The notes below the pieces were generated by a model, which saw only the letters and a program-made list of their open reading frames with translations, had not been told where the DNA came from and ran no database searches. A stretch of 64,000 bases of DNA, from the NCBI GenBank assembly GCA_019916065.1, contig CM034242.1:15438823-15502822 (forward strand). The letters run 5' to 3'. The stretch is from Vitellaria paradoxa (lineage: Eukaryota > Streptophyta > Magnoliopsida > Ericales > Sapotaceae). Position numbers and translations under genes: made by a program. This document shows positions 40,662-52,869 of the stretch, piece by piece (the stretch's first letter is position 1; the number at the start of each line of letters is the position of its first letter).

Positions 40662-43633
40662 GTAGAAAAATTACACGTGCATTGCACGTGTATGTTTGTT
40701 CTTTTATATATTTAAATTAAAAAAATAAATTAATAATAATAAATAAGAATATTATTTTAAAAAAATAAAACGTACATTTAAATCTTTATATTTTTTTTAT
40801 CATATTGATTGTCTTGATGAAGTGCCTAACACCAAACAATTATATAGTTTAATTGTTTGGTTTATAAAATCTATTAAAATCTATTCTCATAAATTTGTTA
40901 TTCAATATAGGCATATATATATATATATATATGTTGGTGTTTATATATTTATAATTATGTAAAATTAAAAATTAATGAAGGTGTTAAAAATTGATTATAG
41001 AATATACAAGATTTTGAGTTGGGGGTTGGGGTAAAATTATTTCAAAAAATTGAGGGGTTGATATAATTAGAATAATTTTTAATAGATATAGACAAAGAGT
41101 ATGGGTGAAAATGAAAAATAATGGACCAAAAAAATCTATTGAAATCTTAAAGAATCATATTCAAAATATGCTAAGGATAATTTTAATGAATATATGAATA
41201 CATACGCACATAACAAACATTTAAATATATTGTATATCATATTATATATTTATTTTAATTTTTAATAAAATTTATATTAATAATCATTTAAGAAAAATAA
41301 GTTAAAAATAAATGCATAAATAAAAAATAATTTTGATATAAAAGAATATCATCTAATAAAAATAAATATAATATCTTATTAATGAAAAGTTATAAAAATT
41401 AAAATATGAAATTTTGTAATGCATTGACAATTTTATTATTATTATTATTATTATTGTGCAATAATATTTTCACATTAAACAAAAAATAAAAGAAAATTTT
41501 AAAAATTTATACTTGATATATTTAAATAAACAAATTGAAAAATAACCCTAAAAAGAGGCTTCCGCTGGAATTTAATGTACAAAAATTTACATTTTAACAA
41601 TAATGAAAAATATAATAAAATCTAAAAAATTATATAAACAATCATATTAAAGAATTACAATAAAACTAAAAAAAATCTTACCTTAATTGAAAAATATAGT
41701 AAAGAATAAACTTTTCCTAAAATCTAATACACAAAAGAATTAAAATTTTATCAACAATAAAAAATATAAGAAAATTTAAAAACTTAGTATTAACAATCAC
41801 ATTAAAAAATACAATAAATCTAAAAAAGTTAGACCTAATATATTTTAATGAACGAATTAAAAAATAAGTTGAAAATTAAATGCATAAACAAAAATTAATT
41901 TTTATATAAAGGAATATCATCTAATAAAAATAAATAAAGCAAACTCATTTACGTTCTTAATGACCCAAAAAATTAACAAATAATATTATACTCTACACAC
42001 TCTCTCCCTGTCAACCATATTAATTATAAATAAAAGTCATCGTAGTAAAATTCTTACAAATATTTTCTAAACGTGAATGCTATTTTATATATTTTTTTAA
42101 GCTTGTTATATGTATTAAAATTTCATGTAAATTTGTATTATATTTTAAATAAGAATATATTATTTAATCTAATACATTTCAAATATTTGATAATTGTCAG
42201 TTTCATACGACTAGGTAAAGTAGCAAAAGATCTGCCTCTTGGCTTATGTCGAGATATTGATTCCTTCACACAATAATTTTATTCTCGTATTGACGAATTA
42301 GAAGAGATGTCAACCAGCAACTGTATCTGGAAACAAACTCGCAACTTATTAAAAATTAATATATTGAAGCTTAAAATATATAAGATTTGGCTTTTTTAAT
42401 AATATATTTTAATATCAAAAAATATTTTATTTATAATTTTTTGTTTATTTGTATCAATTTTGGTTTTTGTTTTTTTTTTTAATTGTCTTTTTGTCTCAAC
42501 GTAAAAATAGAAAACACATTTAAAAGTACAATTTTGTTTACTATAATTAAATTTATCTAAAGAAATATTTAATTTATCAAATATATTTTTTAAATTATTT
42601 TATAATTTATTTATTATTATAAATAATTAATTTTAATAAGGTACATAAATGAAGTACGTGAGTTAGGAATAAATTATCATTGAATAAAATTTAGTTTAAT
42701 TTAATAAAATATTTCAATAAAATATATATTTTAATAAAACATATTTCAATATTAACAATATATTGAATTAGTTTCTTGTGATCAAGGAAAACCAAATGTT
42801 AGTAATATATTGAAACTTAGGTCCCATGGATGAATGGATAAATCATAAAAAAAAAAGAAGAAGAAGAAGAAGATTAATTATATCATAAGAATTAAAACAA
42901 AATAAAAAAAGCTCAACTTGTGATCATGCCCAACCACCAGAGGAGCTCTAGAAGATAAGCATGTTTATCAACACTTGATCAAAACAAAAATTGAAGACAA
43001 CCTATTAATAAAAATCCAAAACCTAGAAAGAAAAATAAAAAAAAAATAAACAGAAAATATTCTAAAGAAAAAGAGGTGGAAAATAATTTTCGACTCTGAT
43101 GCTAAAAGTAAAAATAATTCCCAATTAAGTGAAAATAAGAAAAAATACATGTATGTATTTTTGATTGAAACACTCTCAAAATACCTATATGTATGAATGA
43201 ATAAACCAATTTAGCATAGACCAAACTTTGAATTACGAGCTAAATCTACATAACAATTAATTACACCATTTCAAAATGATTCAACCATGAAGAACAATTT
43301 ATTAGACGGAAAATCAGGAATAACATAGTCAAAATAAGAAGTTGGGATTTCTTTTTCTTTCTTCTTGATGATATAGCTAATATAAACCCAAACTAATTTA
43401 TCATGAAAAATTCGAGTGGAGTTAGGTTATATAGTTGGATTAGAATTCAATTAAACTAAAAAAAAAGAGCAAAAGATAATGCACCATCATGAAGAGTTCT
43501 TATGTAGTTAGATTACAAAGTTGGATTGGAATTAAAATAATGAAATGGCAAAGTTGAGTTAACCTAAAAAAAAATAGGGGTAAAAGAGTCAAAAAAGTTT
43601 TTCAAACATTGGAATTTTTTATAATAGTATAGA
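40662..43633 (-). mobile_element. Non-autonomous Helitron candidate
   Basis: Read on the minus strand, the element starts TCTATACTATTATAAA just after an A (43634), and ends with a hairpin (GCACGTGT paired with ACACGTGC) followed by AATTTTTCTAC and then T. Insertion between A and T, a TC start, a 3' hairpin and a near-CTRR end are Helitron marks; the last base is C where CTAG or CTAA is expected, so the 3' end has probably mutated. About 2.97 kb, very AT-rich, with an internal diverged duplication (tctaataaaaataaata near 41360 and 41925). No Rep/helicase is encoded. Confidence 0.55.
40673..40691 (-). other. 3' hairpin of the Helitron candidate
   Basis: ACACGTGCATTGCACGTGT is an 8-bp perfect stem with a 3-base loop, 11 bases from the proposed terminus. 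Confidence 0.65.
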
Positions 43634-43654
43634 TAATTAATATATAAATAATAT

Positions 43655-46532
43655 TATAATACCCAATATCTAATTTTGGCCATTTATGTATTATTTTAGG
43701 CCAATAAAATATTTAAAATGAAATTAAATTGATTTATTTTATTTTTCTTGGGTCAAGTGTGACTCGAATTGATATTAAGTTAGACATCTAGGTCAAAGAC
43801 TGCCTTTTTCTTCCTTTTCTTTTCTTTCTTTCCATCTTTTTCTTTTTTTTTCCCCTTTTATTTCTTAGCTCCCGCGGCTTCCAGAGAACGGAAGAGAGAG
43901 AAAGGAGAGAAAAGAGAAAGAGTGAGTTCTGAAAAGGAAGACTGGCGAATTAGGATAATATTTCATGATGTGAACGTCGTGATGATGTTTGTTTTGCGTG
44001 GTTTTGCTCAAGGTTGGAGAAATCGACGCCGAAAGTTTGGAGACGAAAACTAAAATCTTCTTGTTTCTTCTTTTCTCTTTGGATTTGAGGTAGGTTGGAC
44101 CTACATTTATGTTATAGGCGTTGTTAGAATCGTTTTGATATATTATATGCTTGGTTTGGTTGAATATTGTGGGATTTGTGATGTATGCATATATGCATAT
44201 ATATATGGAGATTTTGTAAATATTTGTTACATTCTCCGATTAAATGTTATAAAACATATGGTTTAAGTGTTCAAGTGTCTGTACATGATTTATTGTTGAG
44301 ATAAAGACTTATATAAGTGATTTGAGGTATTTTGGAGTAGGGTTTCATTAAAAACAAACCCAGAAATCGGTTACTAGGCGCTAGCATCTAAAGGGCAACC
44401 CTAGCATCCGAACGGCATTTGGCAGTGAGGATGGATGTTGGTGTTTGGTGCTGGCGTCCAAACAACAAACCTGGCATCCAGATGGCACTAATAGAATATC
44501 CAAAAATGTTAAATTTTGAATTTAAAAATACTTATTTTGCGTTCAAATCTATTAATTCTTGATTTTTAATGATCAAATAAACCCTAAATCATCATCAAGC
44601 CTAATAGGAATGCATTTTTATATTAAGCTGATATTTATTTACATGATTGACATATCATGTACATAGGGCTGAGATTGTATCATCTAGTTTGATATTGTGA
44701 TTATTGATTGGCCGAGAGTGCTATATTGATGTTTTGACATGCCGAAATATGGGTTATATATATAGAAAGAATCCATAATTTTCAGAAAATGATAAAATGA
44801 GATTTTGAAATTATCGAATAATCCTCAGTCGATATATATAACTAGAGTTTAATTATTAAAACTGAGACATTAATCTTGAGATGCTATTTATATTGATTCA
44901 TGCTTGAGTAAAACAGATGCCTAAATATGGGTATAACACAATTCCCTAGCGAAAATGGTAGGGGTGTAACACGGTTCACTTGAATCTTACACCAGTGGGT
45001 GTGTAACATGGTTCCTCACCTATGATTATATCCTACTTGAGGAAAGCAGATTCCTGACTAGAGATGTAACACAGTTCTCCTGATTCTTATACTGATGGAG
45101 TGTAACACGATTCTCCACCTGTGATTATACTTTACTTAAGGAAAGTAGATGCTTGGCTAGGGGTGCAAGTTCCCTAGCAGAAAGGACGGAGGATGTAGCA
45201 CGGTACTTTTAAGTCTTACACTAGTGAGAGTATATTACGATTCTCCAATTAGTGCATATACATATTCAGATATACGTTTGCCATAACGATAAACGATACG
45301 GTTGGTGACCCCGTGTGCTTTGTTAAGTATCACCTATCCTAAGATATGGTTGGGAATAGGTGGAGATTAAAGTATGCATTGGCATTATATTCCATCATTA
45401 CCTATTGCATGAGATTACTATATTATTGTGTGTTGATATTCTAAAGTTGTTAATTAAAAATATATTTAATATGTGATTTATTAATGAAGGGGTGAGTTGT
45501 GAACATAAAATAATAAGATAAGAACTATGATGGTTTGATTCTCGAAGTGGGATACGTAGGCAACTTGAACTGGAGTAGCCTAACTCCGTCTTAATTATGG
45601 CTGCGTTTGGAGTGCCATAAAACTCCAAAAAATTTCATTAAAATCCAACAATCTCTATAACTCACTATAATTCTCTATCATACTTTTACTTTTCTCGCTT
45701 TTACTAGTTTTAAAAAATTTTAATATTTCGCTAAAAAAATAAAAAATTCGTAACGAGATTGATCGAGTGCGAAATTTTTTTTTTCATAATCACATTTTTT
45801 GCATTGAAAGCTTTCAAACGAGTACTATTGTCGCTAATTTATCGCTATTTTTTTAAATCCGTTAGAACGGATTTGGATAAACCGTTCTAACGGTTATCGC
45901 TAATTTATCTGTATTTTCTTAAATCTACTAGAACGGTTGTTAGAATGGATTTGAAAGGTCGTTCTAATGGTTTTGGCATTATTCAGAGAGAGAAGAAGCA
46001 TTTTTTTGAATTCGTTAGAATGGATTTGAGAAACCGTTTTAACGGTTTTGGCACTATTAATCTCCAAAAAATACGGTTTGGAAAGAAACACTAAACGCCG
46101 TTCTTTACTCCAAACTATGTTTTTTCTTATTTTTTATCACTCCAAACGCTACCTATGGATAATAATATTTGCATTCATTCTTCTTAACTAATAATTGGAT
46201 CATTAATATTATAAATCATGTGACCCAAAATGTGGATCTGTTGCTTACATTTATGATATCACAACTTTGAATATATACATGATTATAGTGAATGTTCTGA
46301 CCGTGTAGGTCTGGGATGCTGTCATTAAGAATGGCATTAAATTAGATGATATTATTGTTTATTTGATGGTAATGTAACCAAACATTATTTTATATGAGAA
46401 TGATGAATAATTTTTAATATTTCGTTGAGTATAATTCATTGTGAATTAACCTTGGATTTGATTTGATTTATTTTATTTAGTTTTTACATTCACATACCGC
46501 CTGTCTCGAACTATGAGGTTGAGAGTGAGACA
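43655..46532 (+). mobile_element. Long gypsy-type solo LTR (Del/Tekay-like), MITE inside
   Basis: It begins TATAATACCCAATATC, a one-base change from the typical TGTAATACCC LTR start, and ends near GAGAGTGAGACA. About 2.9 kb including a 555-bp MITE. Positions 44930-45250 hold three diverged repeats of a taacacggttc unit, and 45300-45370 hold ggtgaccccgtgtgctttgt, the kind of internal repeats seen in long gypsy LTRs. No coding region. A clean 5-bp target duplication is not visible in the AT-rich flanks, so the ends are tentative. The start lies only 21 bases from the Helitron end. Confidence 0.45.
45599..46153. mobile_element. PIF/Harbinger-type MITE inside the LTR
   Basis: The ends are GGCTGCGTTTGGAGTG and, minus strand, GGTAGCGTTTGGAGTG (14 of 16 identical). 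TAT flanks both sides (45596-45598 and 46154-46156). Internally it carries several diverged copies of gttctaacggttttgg and its complement between 45855 and 46050. Same family as 26139-26504, opposite orientation. Confidence 0.75.
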
Positions 46533-46788
46533 AATAATTATATTAAATTTTATTTCAATTCTACCCCCAATTAATTTAAAAATAAATTCAAACTTTAAAA
46601 TATATGAGTTGGCTTCCAGGCTAGAGTTTAATCTAGCTACTCTTAAGTCTAATCCAACTAATTAATTACCCTAAAATTAGTATAAAATTTATGTAATATT
46701 TTGTTTAAAGGCAATAAGGATCAGATATATATTTCCGAGGAGCTACTCTCTAGTTTCCAACTGGAGCGGGGAATATTTGACATTTTTT

Positions 46789-47262
46789 TGATAAATTATA
46801 ATTATCACCTCTTAATATTTAAAAATTATATGTATCTCATTTACTTTAAAATTTTGTTAACGTTGACTCGCTTTTATTAAATAAATCCTTAAAACTTGAT
46901 AAAAATTGTTAAAATAATTAAAATTTTAGGTGTTTTTCTAATTTTACCCCTGTATTTTTACATATTTGTCATTTTTCACAAAAATCCTTAAAAACAATTA
47001 AAAATCAAGTAAAAGTAAAAAGTAATTAGAAATTTTTGTAAAAACATTGATGAAAATGTGATAAAGGGAAAAGTAAAATAAAAAAAAAAACTTAAAATTT
47101 TAATTCTTTTAATATTTCTATTAAGTTCTAATGATTAATCTAATAAAATGAGGTGAATATTAATAATATTTTTAAGTAAAAGATATAAGTATAATTTTTA
47201 AATATTATAAAACGATAAATATAATTATTTCAATGTCGAGAGAAGTTGAATATAATTTACTT
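46789..47262. mobile_element. Foldback MULE copy
   Basis: The left arm starts GATAAATTATAATTATCACC and the right arm ends GAATATAATTTAC, with long diverged inverted arms (ttactttaaaattttgttaa against its complement on the right). The flanks are T-rich, so the target duplication cannot be defined. Same family as 49247-49722 and 18123-24071. Non-coding. Confidence 0.6.
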
Positions 47263-48395
47263 TTTTTTTTTTTCTTTCTTCAGAGAGTATGCCAAATATT
47301 CGGCATATAAAATCCGCCAACTGACTGTAATAGTAGACAACTGGCTCGTTTGTCGAGAGTAAAAACGTGAATGACAGCTGTCATTTTTGAAACTATTACG
47401 AAAGCAAGCCCCTGTTCGACGAGAAAGAGTTGGTAGTTTAATTATTAGTTATCAATTTTTATTTTTTTAATTATTAAATTTATTTTTTTATATTTTAATT
47501 TTTTTAAACTTTTAAAAACAAAAATATCAAACCAATAAAAAGTTAAAAAATTAACCAGTAAAAAGTTAATTTTTTTTAACTTTTTTCTCTTTTCAGACAC
47601 AAACAAACTAATTTTTTAGCAGTTAACTATTAACTAACTATTCAAAAAAATTAAATATTTTAACTTTCCAAACAAAGTTTAAAATTACGTTTGAAATGTG
47701 TATATAAATATTATCATAAATATATACATATGCTTATAGGTAATTACTTAATTTTTTTTTAATTCATTAACTTCTTCAAACGCTTATCACATACATTTAA
47801 GAGAGAGAAATAAGATTAATTTGTAAGTAAATTACAATAAATAAATAACAAGCAACACAATTATGATCTTGTTAAGTTATTATTAATAAAGTTACAACAT
47901 TTGAAACTTTTTTTAGCGCTGTTTATTATTGATTATTTTGTGACTCATAATAATAATCTGATTTATATTAAATTCTTACAATATTGTATTAATTTTTGGA
48001 AAATTAAGAAGAGAGATGAAATTCTTTCAGATTCGAAGTTCGTAAATTTGAGAATTAAAGCATGAGTTACCATCCCACTTAATAAGATTAAAGTGCAGCT
48101 TGGTTTGACAGCATAAAAAGAAGTTTGATTTTGTTTTTTTTTTAGCTATTTTGTCATCTTATATGATTTTTTTTATCAATTGTAATTTTCACTTTAATTA
48201 CTTTTAGTAGTTTTTGAATATATTATTCATTTTTTATAAGTAATAAAAAAATTTTAAAATATAAAACTTCACGTAGAAGTAACCAAGCCTAGCATTTTTT
48301 TTATTTATAAATAGATTTTTAATTTTTAAATATTTTTCTTATAGTGTGAGGAACTCACAAACGGATGAGAGGCTCAAACTATGCAGAGCAAAGTA
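47263..48395. other. AT-rich intergenic
   Basis: No gene is recognised. Positions about 47400-47690 look like a small decayed MITE built on agttaactattaacta-type words similar to those inside 24929-25189. Confidence 0.35.
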
Positions 48396-49072
48396 AGAGT
48401 GCGCATGAGTCGATTCGATTTAGACTCATACCTAACCTGAAACGAAATTAATTTTTTCGATTCTTGAAAAAAAATTCCAAAAATGAACTGATTATAATTT
48501 GTTACCGAACCAAGCAAAACCGAAAACTTTAGGTTAAGTTGATTCGATTTTCGAGCTAGTTTAAATCGAATTGGGTCAGACGGGTTTCGAGTTGACTCAA
48601 TTTATTTATTTTTGGATCCTAATCATTCAAATAAATGATATATTATATAATACTATAAATATTCCAATATACATAATAGTATATATAATTATATATAGAT
48701 TATATAAATCAATCAGTTACTATTTTTACAACCAGTATACTGTTTTAATGTTTTATATATCAATTTAAAATAAAAACTATTTTATATATAATATGAATAA
48801 TATCATTATAATATTATATAATAATATGTATATTATATATTATATTTTTCGGGTTGATTTCAGATTGGTTCGGGTTAAATTATTTTTTATTCGATCTTGG
48901 ATCAATTCGATTTTTTATCTATCAATTCAAGAATTGAACTGAATCGAAAATATCGAGTTATTATATTTTTAATCTAGAACTAAATCGATTTTAATATAAA
49001 TCCAAACTAAACCAAACTGAAGTGTTCATATTAGTTCGACTTTCAACTTGTTTGGTTTTTTGGTGCACCCCC
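48396..49072. mobile_element. hAT-type MITE
   Basis: The left tip AGAGTGCGCATGAGTCG and right tip, minus strand, GGGGGTGCACCAAAAAACC fit the common plant hAT MITE pattern GGGTGTGCAxxGGTTCGGTTT. Both arms are rich in gattcgattt, gaaccaa and aactgaa words. An AT-rich core lies at 48600-48840. An 8-bp duplication is not clear. Confidence 0.5.
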
Positions 49073-49246
49073 ACAGTAGAGGACCGTAAACACTTGATCT
49101 TTGAATTAAGAAAGATACAGATGCACAATTATCTTTAGTAAAATAACAAACAAACTCTTTTATTAATTTTTCTCACTTTATGTTATTTCTTTTATTAAAA
49201 TTATTATGTAGTGGGGAAAATTAACAAAAGAGTATAAATATTCCCA

Positions 49247-49722
49247 TGATAAATTATACCTACCTCCCCTTATTATTTGAGTAATTACACTTAGCACGTA
49301 TAATAATTACATCTCTTATTTTAAAATGTTATTAATATTGACTCTCTTTGAAATAAAATCTGTCATTAAAACTTAACATAAATTATCAAACTAATCAAAA
49401 TTTTAAATATTTTTATTATTTTACCCCTCATCTCTCACATCTCGTCGGTTTTCTTTACAAAAGTTTCTAAAAATAAATAAATTTTTGAAAAATTTTGTTA
49501 AAAAAAAAGGACAAAGATGTAAAAGAGTAATGGATAAAATAAAAAAATATCTAAAATTTTAGTTATTTTATCATATTTTATTATGTTTCAATGGATGATT
49601 TTATCAGAAGGGGGTCCATGTTAATAACATTTCAAAATAAGAGAGGTAGCTGTAATTTTTAAATGTTATGAATGCTAAGTCTAATTACTTAAATATTAAG
49701 AAAATGTAAATATAATTTACTT
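49247..49722. mobile_element. Foldback MULE copy with 9-bp duplication
   Basis: The ends are TGATAAATTATACC and ATATAATTTACTT. Long inverted arms run inward on both sides (tctcttattttaaaatgtta on the left, taacatttcaaaataagaga on the right). Flanks ATATTCCCA (49238-49246) and ATATTCTCA (49723-49731) match at 8 of 9 bases, supporting Mutator-type insertion. 476 bp, non-coding. Confidence 0.8.
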
Positions 49723-49959
49723 ATATTCTCACTCTTATCTTTATGCAAAATTAACAGTTTATTGACAGCTTCAATTATTTTAATTTAAAATTATTGTTTT
49801 AAATTCAATAATTCAAATGTATTCATACTTTTTAACCGTAAAAATATATAAATGTGTATAAATTACTATATGTTAATCTAACGGTCGGACTAATTGTTAT
49901 ATTTCAAAATCAACCTCTCCCCTCTTTTATTTACAGCAGGACCCCAAATCCGTCACAAA

Positions 49960-50340
49960 CCAAAATAGCTAGAGAGAGAGAGGGAAAGAGAGAATAGCAC
50001 TCACAAACCTAAGAACAGGGAGAGAGAGAGGGGGGGGGGAAAAGAGGATTGCTCGAATCCCAAGCTATATTCCATTCAAATCAAGACCTCATCACTTTCT
50101 GGAGTGCTTGTGGTTCTGGGTCATAAATTAATAATGCGCTAATCGCCACACTCGAGGGCTTTTCTCAACTTTTTGTTTAGGCGCCCTCCTTACGTTATTT
50201 TGACCTTTTCAAGTTCCGTCGTCATTCTACTGAACAACATCAAGGCCTCGGTTGATTACTAGGATCTGAGAGCGACGGGAATCCGCCGTTAATTCCTGAA
50301 TTTCACAATTCCTTTGGGAGCAGTGTTATGCGGTCTGAAT
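49960..50340 (+). other. Orphan 5'-leader-like segment
   Basis: A GA-rich stretch (49972-50042) is followed by about 290 bases of balanced composition ending in a short frame, ATGCGGTCTGAATTT then TAA at about 50329-50346. The composition is that of a plant 5' untranslated region, but it stops abruptly against AT-rich DNA at 50340. It may be the detached front end of a gene or a captured leader. No downstream exon is recognised. Confidence 0.35.
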
Positions 50341-50499
50341 TTTAAATTAAAAATATTTATTAAATTTTGTAATTAACTGCTTTTAAATAAATATTTATTA
50401 TAAAATTATTATTATTATTATTACATCTTTCTTACTTTATTATTATTTTTATTATTATTATTATTATTGTAAAATAATATTACGCACTATTTGATTTTT

Positions 50500-50814
50500 T
50501 TTGAAAATCAAGTGTGAAATAGTCCTCGTTGGAGCACAATAAAATTTCATAAATTTTTATAAAATTTTAATCTCTTACACATTTCACGAATTACGGTACT
50601 ATAACTTTCACTAATTTATATTAATTTTTTTTTCACTCCAAACTAGCTTGTTACAGTTTATACCCTTACATACATAAAATGGATGTGTTTAAAATTGTAT
50701 AAATTTATAAAAATTAGTATCTCATAATTTATGCAGTAAGTAAAAAAATTTAAATTTTACATTCTCATAATTCATATTTATAAAAATTTATATTTTTTTA
50801 ACTCCAAATAATGT
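50500..50814. repeat. Two small MITE-type copies
   Basis: Positions 50500-50650 share tctcttacacatttcacgaa-type words with 31950-32095 and 32930-33090. Positions 50680-50814 match the MITE at 28253-28411 (ggatgtgttt... then ctcataatttatgcagtaag). Ends are approximate. Confidence 0.45.
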
Positions 50815-51132
50815 CATTATTATATTTCACTTTATTCTTTTAATTTTAATTTAAGCTCAAAATTTAGTTACGTTTGATGAACTAATTATTAATTACATTT
50901 GAAGTTAGCAAGTAAAGTCAAATATAGATAATACATTTGCAGATAAATTAAAGAAGCCAAACCCAACCACAACCCCCCCCCCCCCCCCAAAAAAAACCAC
51001 CAAAAACCCCAAAAAAAAGCAAAAAGCTAAAGCATAACCTCACAAAAATTCAATTTTTACAATTAGAAACACCCAAAACACTAAAAAAATAACATAAAAA
51101 TACTAGTGGGAAAAAAAAAGGGGGGAATAATA

Positions 51133-51726
51133 CTAGCAATGAAAGCCCAAAACAGATCCATCGGTCACAGAAATGGCCACTCGACAGTCAGATTTAGCCA
51201 CCACATGGTGGGCGAAGAAATGTAAGAGCCTTACCCTCCCGTCCATCTGCATCCTCGACTCGATCTCCATCGTCGGTCCCACCCGGAACCCGTTCAGCCC
51301 GTCCGTCACCGTTGGCCCCACGGTCTGCGGCGCCGCTGCCGCCGACAGCGGGAACGACTGGACTGAGAACGTCGCCGCCATGTACTGGGTCCGGCCGGAT
51401 TCGATCTTCCCGGCGGGGATGAACATGAACCCCACTTGGCTGCCGGAGTACAATAGCTGCAGTGTGCTGTCGTAGTGGGTAAACACCGCCCGGTTGGGGT
51501 TCTTGACGGAGACGTACTGCGAGAAGGTGAAGTTAACGGTTCCGTTAGCGAGGGAGAAGGTGGGTAGCTGGACGGAGTTAACCGTGATCTTGGGGTCCTT
51601 TGGCTTGAATAGGGTGAAGAACACGATAAGGATCACGATCACCACGAAGATCAAGAAGATCGTTGCCACAATACATGATGCGAGATTTGTACGGCCAGAT
51701 GGTGGCTTGTGCCGTTGCTTGCTCAT
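51133..51726 (-). CDS. LEA_2 / NDR1-HIN1-like membrane-anchored protein
   Basis: Intact single-exon frame of 197 residues, GC-rich relative to its surroundings. A short basic N-terminus (MSKQRHKPPSGR) is followed by one strongly hydrophobic segment at residues about 16-40 (CIVATIFLIFVVIVILIVFF), then a LEA_2-type beta-rich domain at about 60-170 with the pattern VNFTFSQYVSVKNPNRAVF. Sequons NGT and NFT lie near residue 62-67. This is the layout of NHL/LEA group 2 proteins: a cytosolic tail, one membrane span and an outward LEA_2 domain; members respond to stress or pathogens. The leader on the minus strand is GA-rich (about 51750-51765). The frames open on the opposite strand are shadows. The specific subgroup is not assigned. 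Confidence 0.92.
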   Translation of the reverse strand: MSKQRHKPPSGRTNLASCIVATIFLIFVVIVILIVFFTLFKPKDPKITVNSVQLPTFSLANGTVNFTFSQYVSVKNPNRAVFTHYDSTLQLLYSGSQVGFMFIPAGKIESGRTQYMAATFSVQSFPLSAAAAPQTVGPTVTDGLNGFRVGPTMEIESRMQMDGRVRLLHFFAHHVVAKSDCRVAISVTDGSVLGFHC

Positions 51727-52099
51727 ATCTGATCTATAGAGACTAGTACTGTATCTCTCTCTCTATTTACAATTATCTATTTCTATCTACCACTTATGAG
51801 AGTGAGAGTGAGAGACCGTAGGTGTGTCCTAATTTAGGGAGATAAAGTTGGGAGGCTGTTTGGGAGCATGGAAAATGGGAGGTAGTTGGAGAGAAAGGGA
51901 TGGAAAATGAGAGGAGTGCGTTTGTTTGTGGACACGAGTGAGAGTGTAGAAATGCTTCTCTTTATTTGATTGGTTCCATTCTTTGCCTTATAGGCTGTTT
52001 TATTTGTCTACTCTTATACAGAGAGGAATAAGTATCTTAAGATTATGGAAATGGGATCTAACAATTGAAACTAGGAGACATATGTTTCTAAAAACAATA
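51727..52099. promoter_or_regulatory. Upstream region of the LEA_2 gene
   Basis: About 370 bases upstream of the start codon. It has GA/CT-rich stretches (ctctctctctatttac, gagagtgagagtgagaga) near the expected leader. No defined element is claimed. Confidence 0.35.
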
Positions 52100-52869
52100 T
52101 TGTTAAAATTGGGATTTTATTTAAAATTAAAGGAGGATCCGTAAAATCGAATCGTAAAATTAAAAATTTTACTTACAAGTTATCTTATAAAACTGTAATC
52201 TTTATAACCTAATATTTTAATATTTAAAACTCTCAATTTAATATGATCATGCCGTTTAAGTAAAAAAAAAAAAAACTCTTCTAATGGATAGTAATGTGAC
52301 TTCGAGTCCCACATTTGTAGGTCAGTAAAAATAGATTTTCCAACAAAAAAACTTTCTCAACAACAACAAATTTCGCATAAAAGCTTTATGAGAATAATAA
52401 GAAGGTAGAGGAATCTAAAAAATTGAAAAGTAAAAAGAATGAATAGGGCTAGAAAGGTGAATTCATATAACTTAGGGTGACTCGCCGGAGGCTTGCACCG
52501 ATAGAAAATGGTTTTTTGACGTCCAATCTTCGTGTCGGCAACAAGGGTTGCACCGCAGATTGTTGCTCCCGGATAATTTATTCATTGCACAAATGTTTGG
52601 TCTTTACTTTTTCATCAAATTGATCCGCCAACGAGAGGGTTTTGAACTTTACTTTTTGGTTTCGCCTTCTTAATTTGTTATAATTACCAAAAAAAAAAAA
52701 ATCCTAACATCTGTAAAATCGTAAAATCATATGTAAAATCACAATTTTATCACTTTTACTTCCTAAAATTGCTTTTTTACTTATTTTACCCCAAAAACGA
52801 TTTTGATACGATTAAAGAAGATTTTGTAAAATCGTACGATTGTACGATCAAAATCGAGATTTTAACAAC
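52100..52869. mobile_element. Terminal-inverted-repeat element, class uncertain
   Basis: Left TTGTTAAAATTGGGATTTTA and the right end read on the minus strand, TTGTTAAAATCTCGATTTTG, are inverted repeats. Each is followed inward by CGTAAAATCG or CGATTTTAC words. 770 bp, no frame. The core (52470-52640) is of more balanced composition. Confidence 0.45.

Noticed and set aside
51173..51739. Long plus-strand frames opposite the LEA_2 gene
   Set aside because: They are shadows of a GC-rich coding sequence; the minus-strand frame has clear family features and the plus-strand ones do not.
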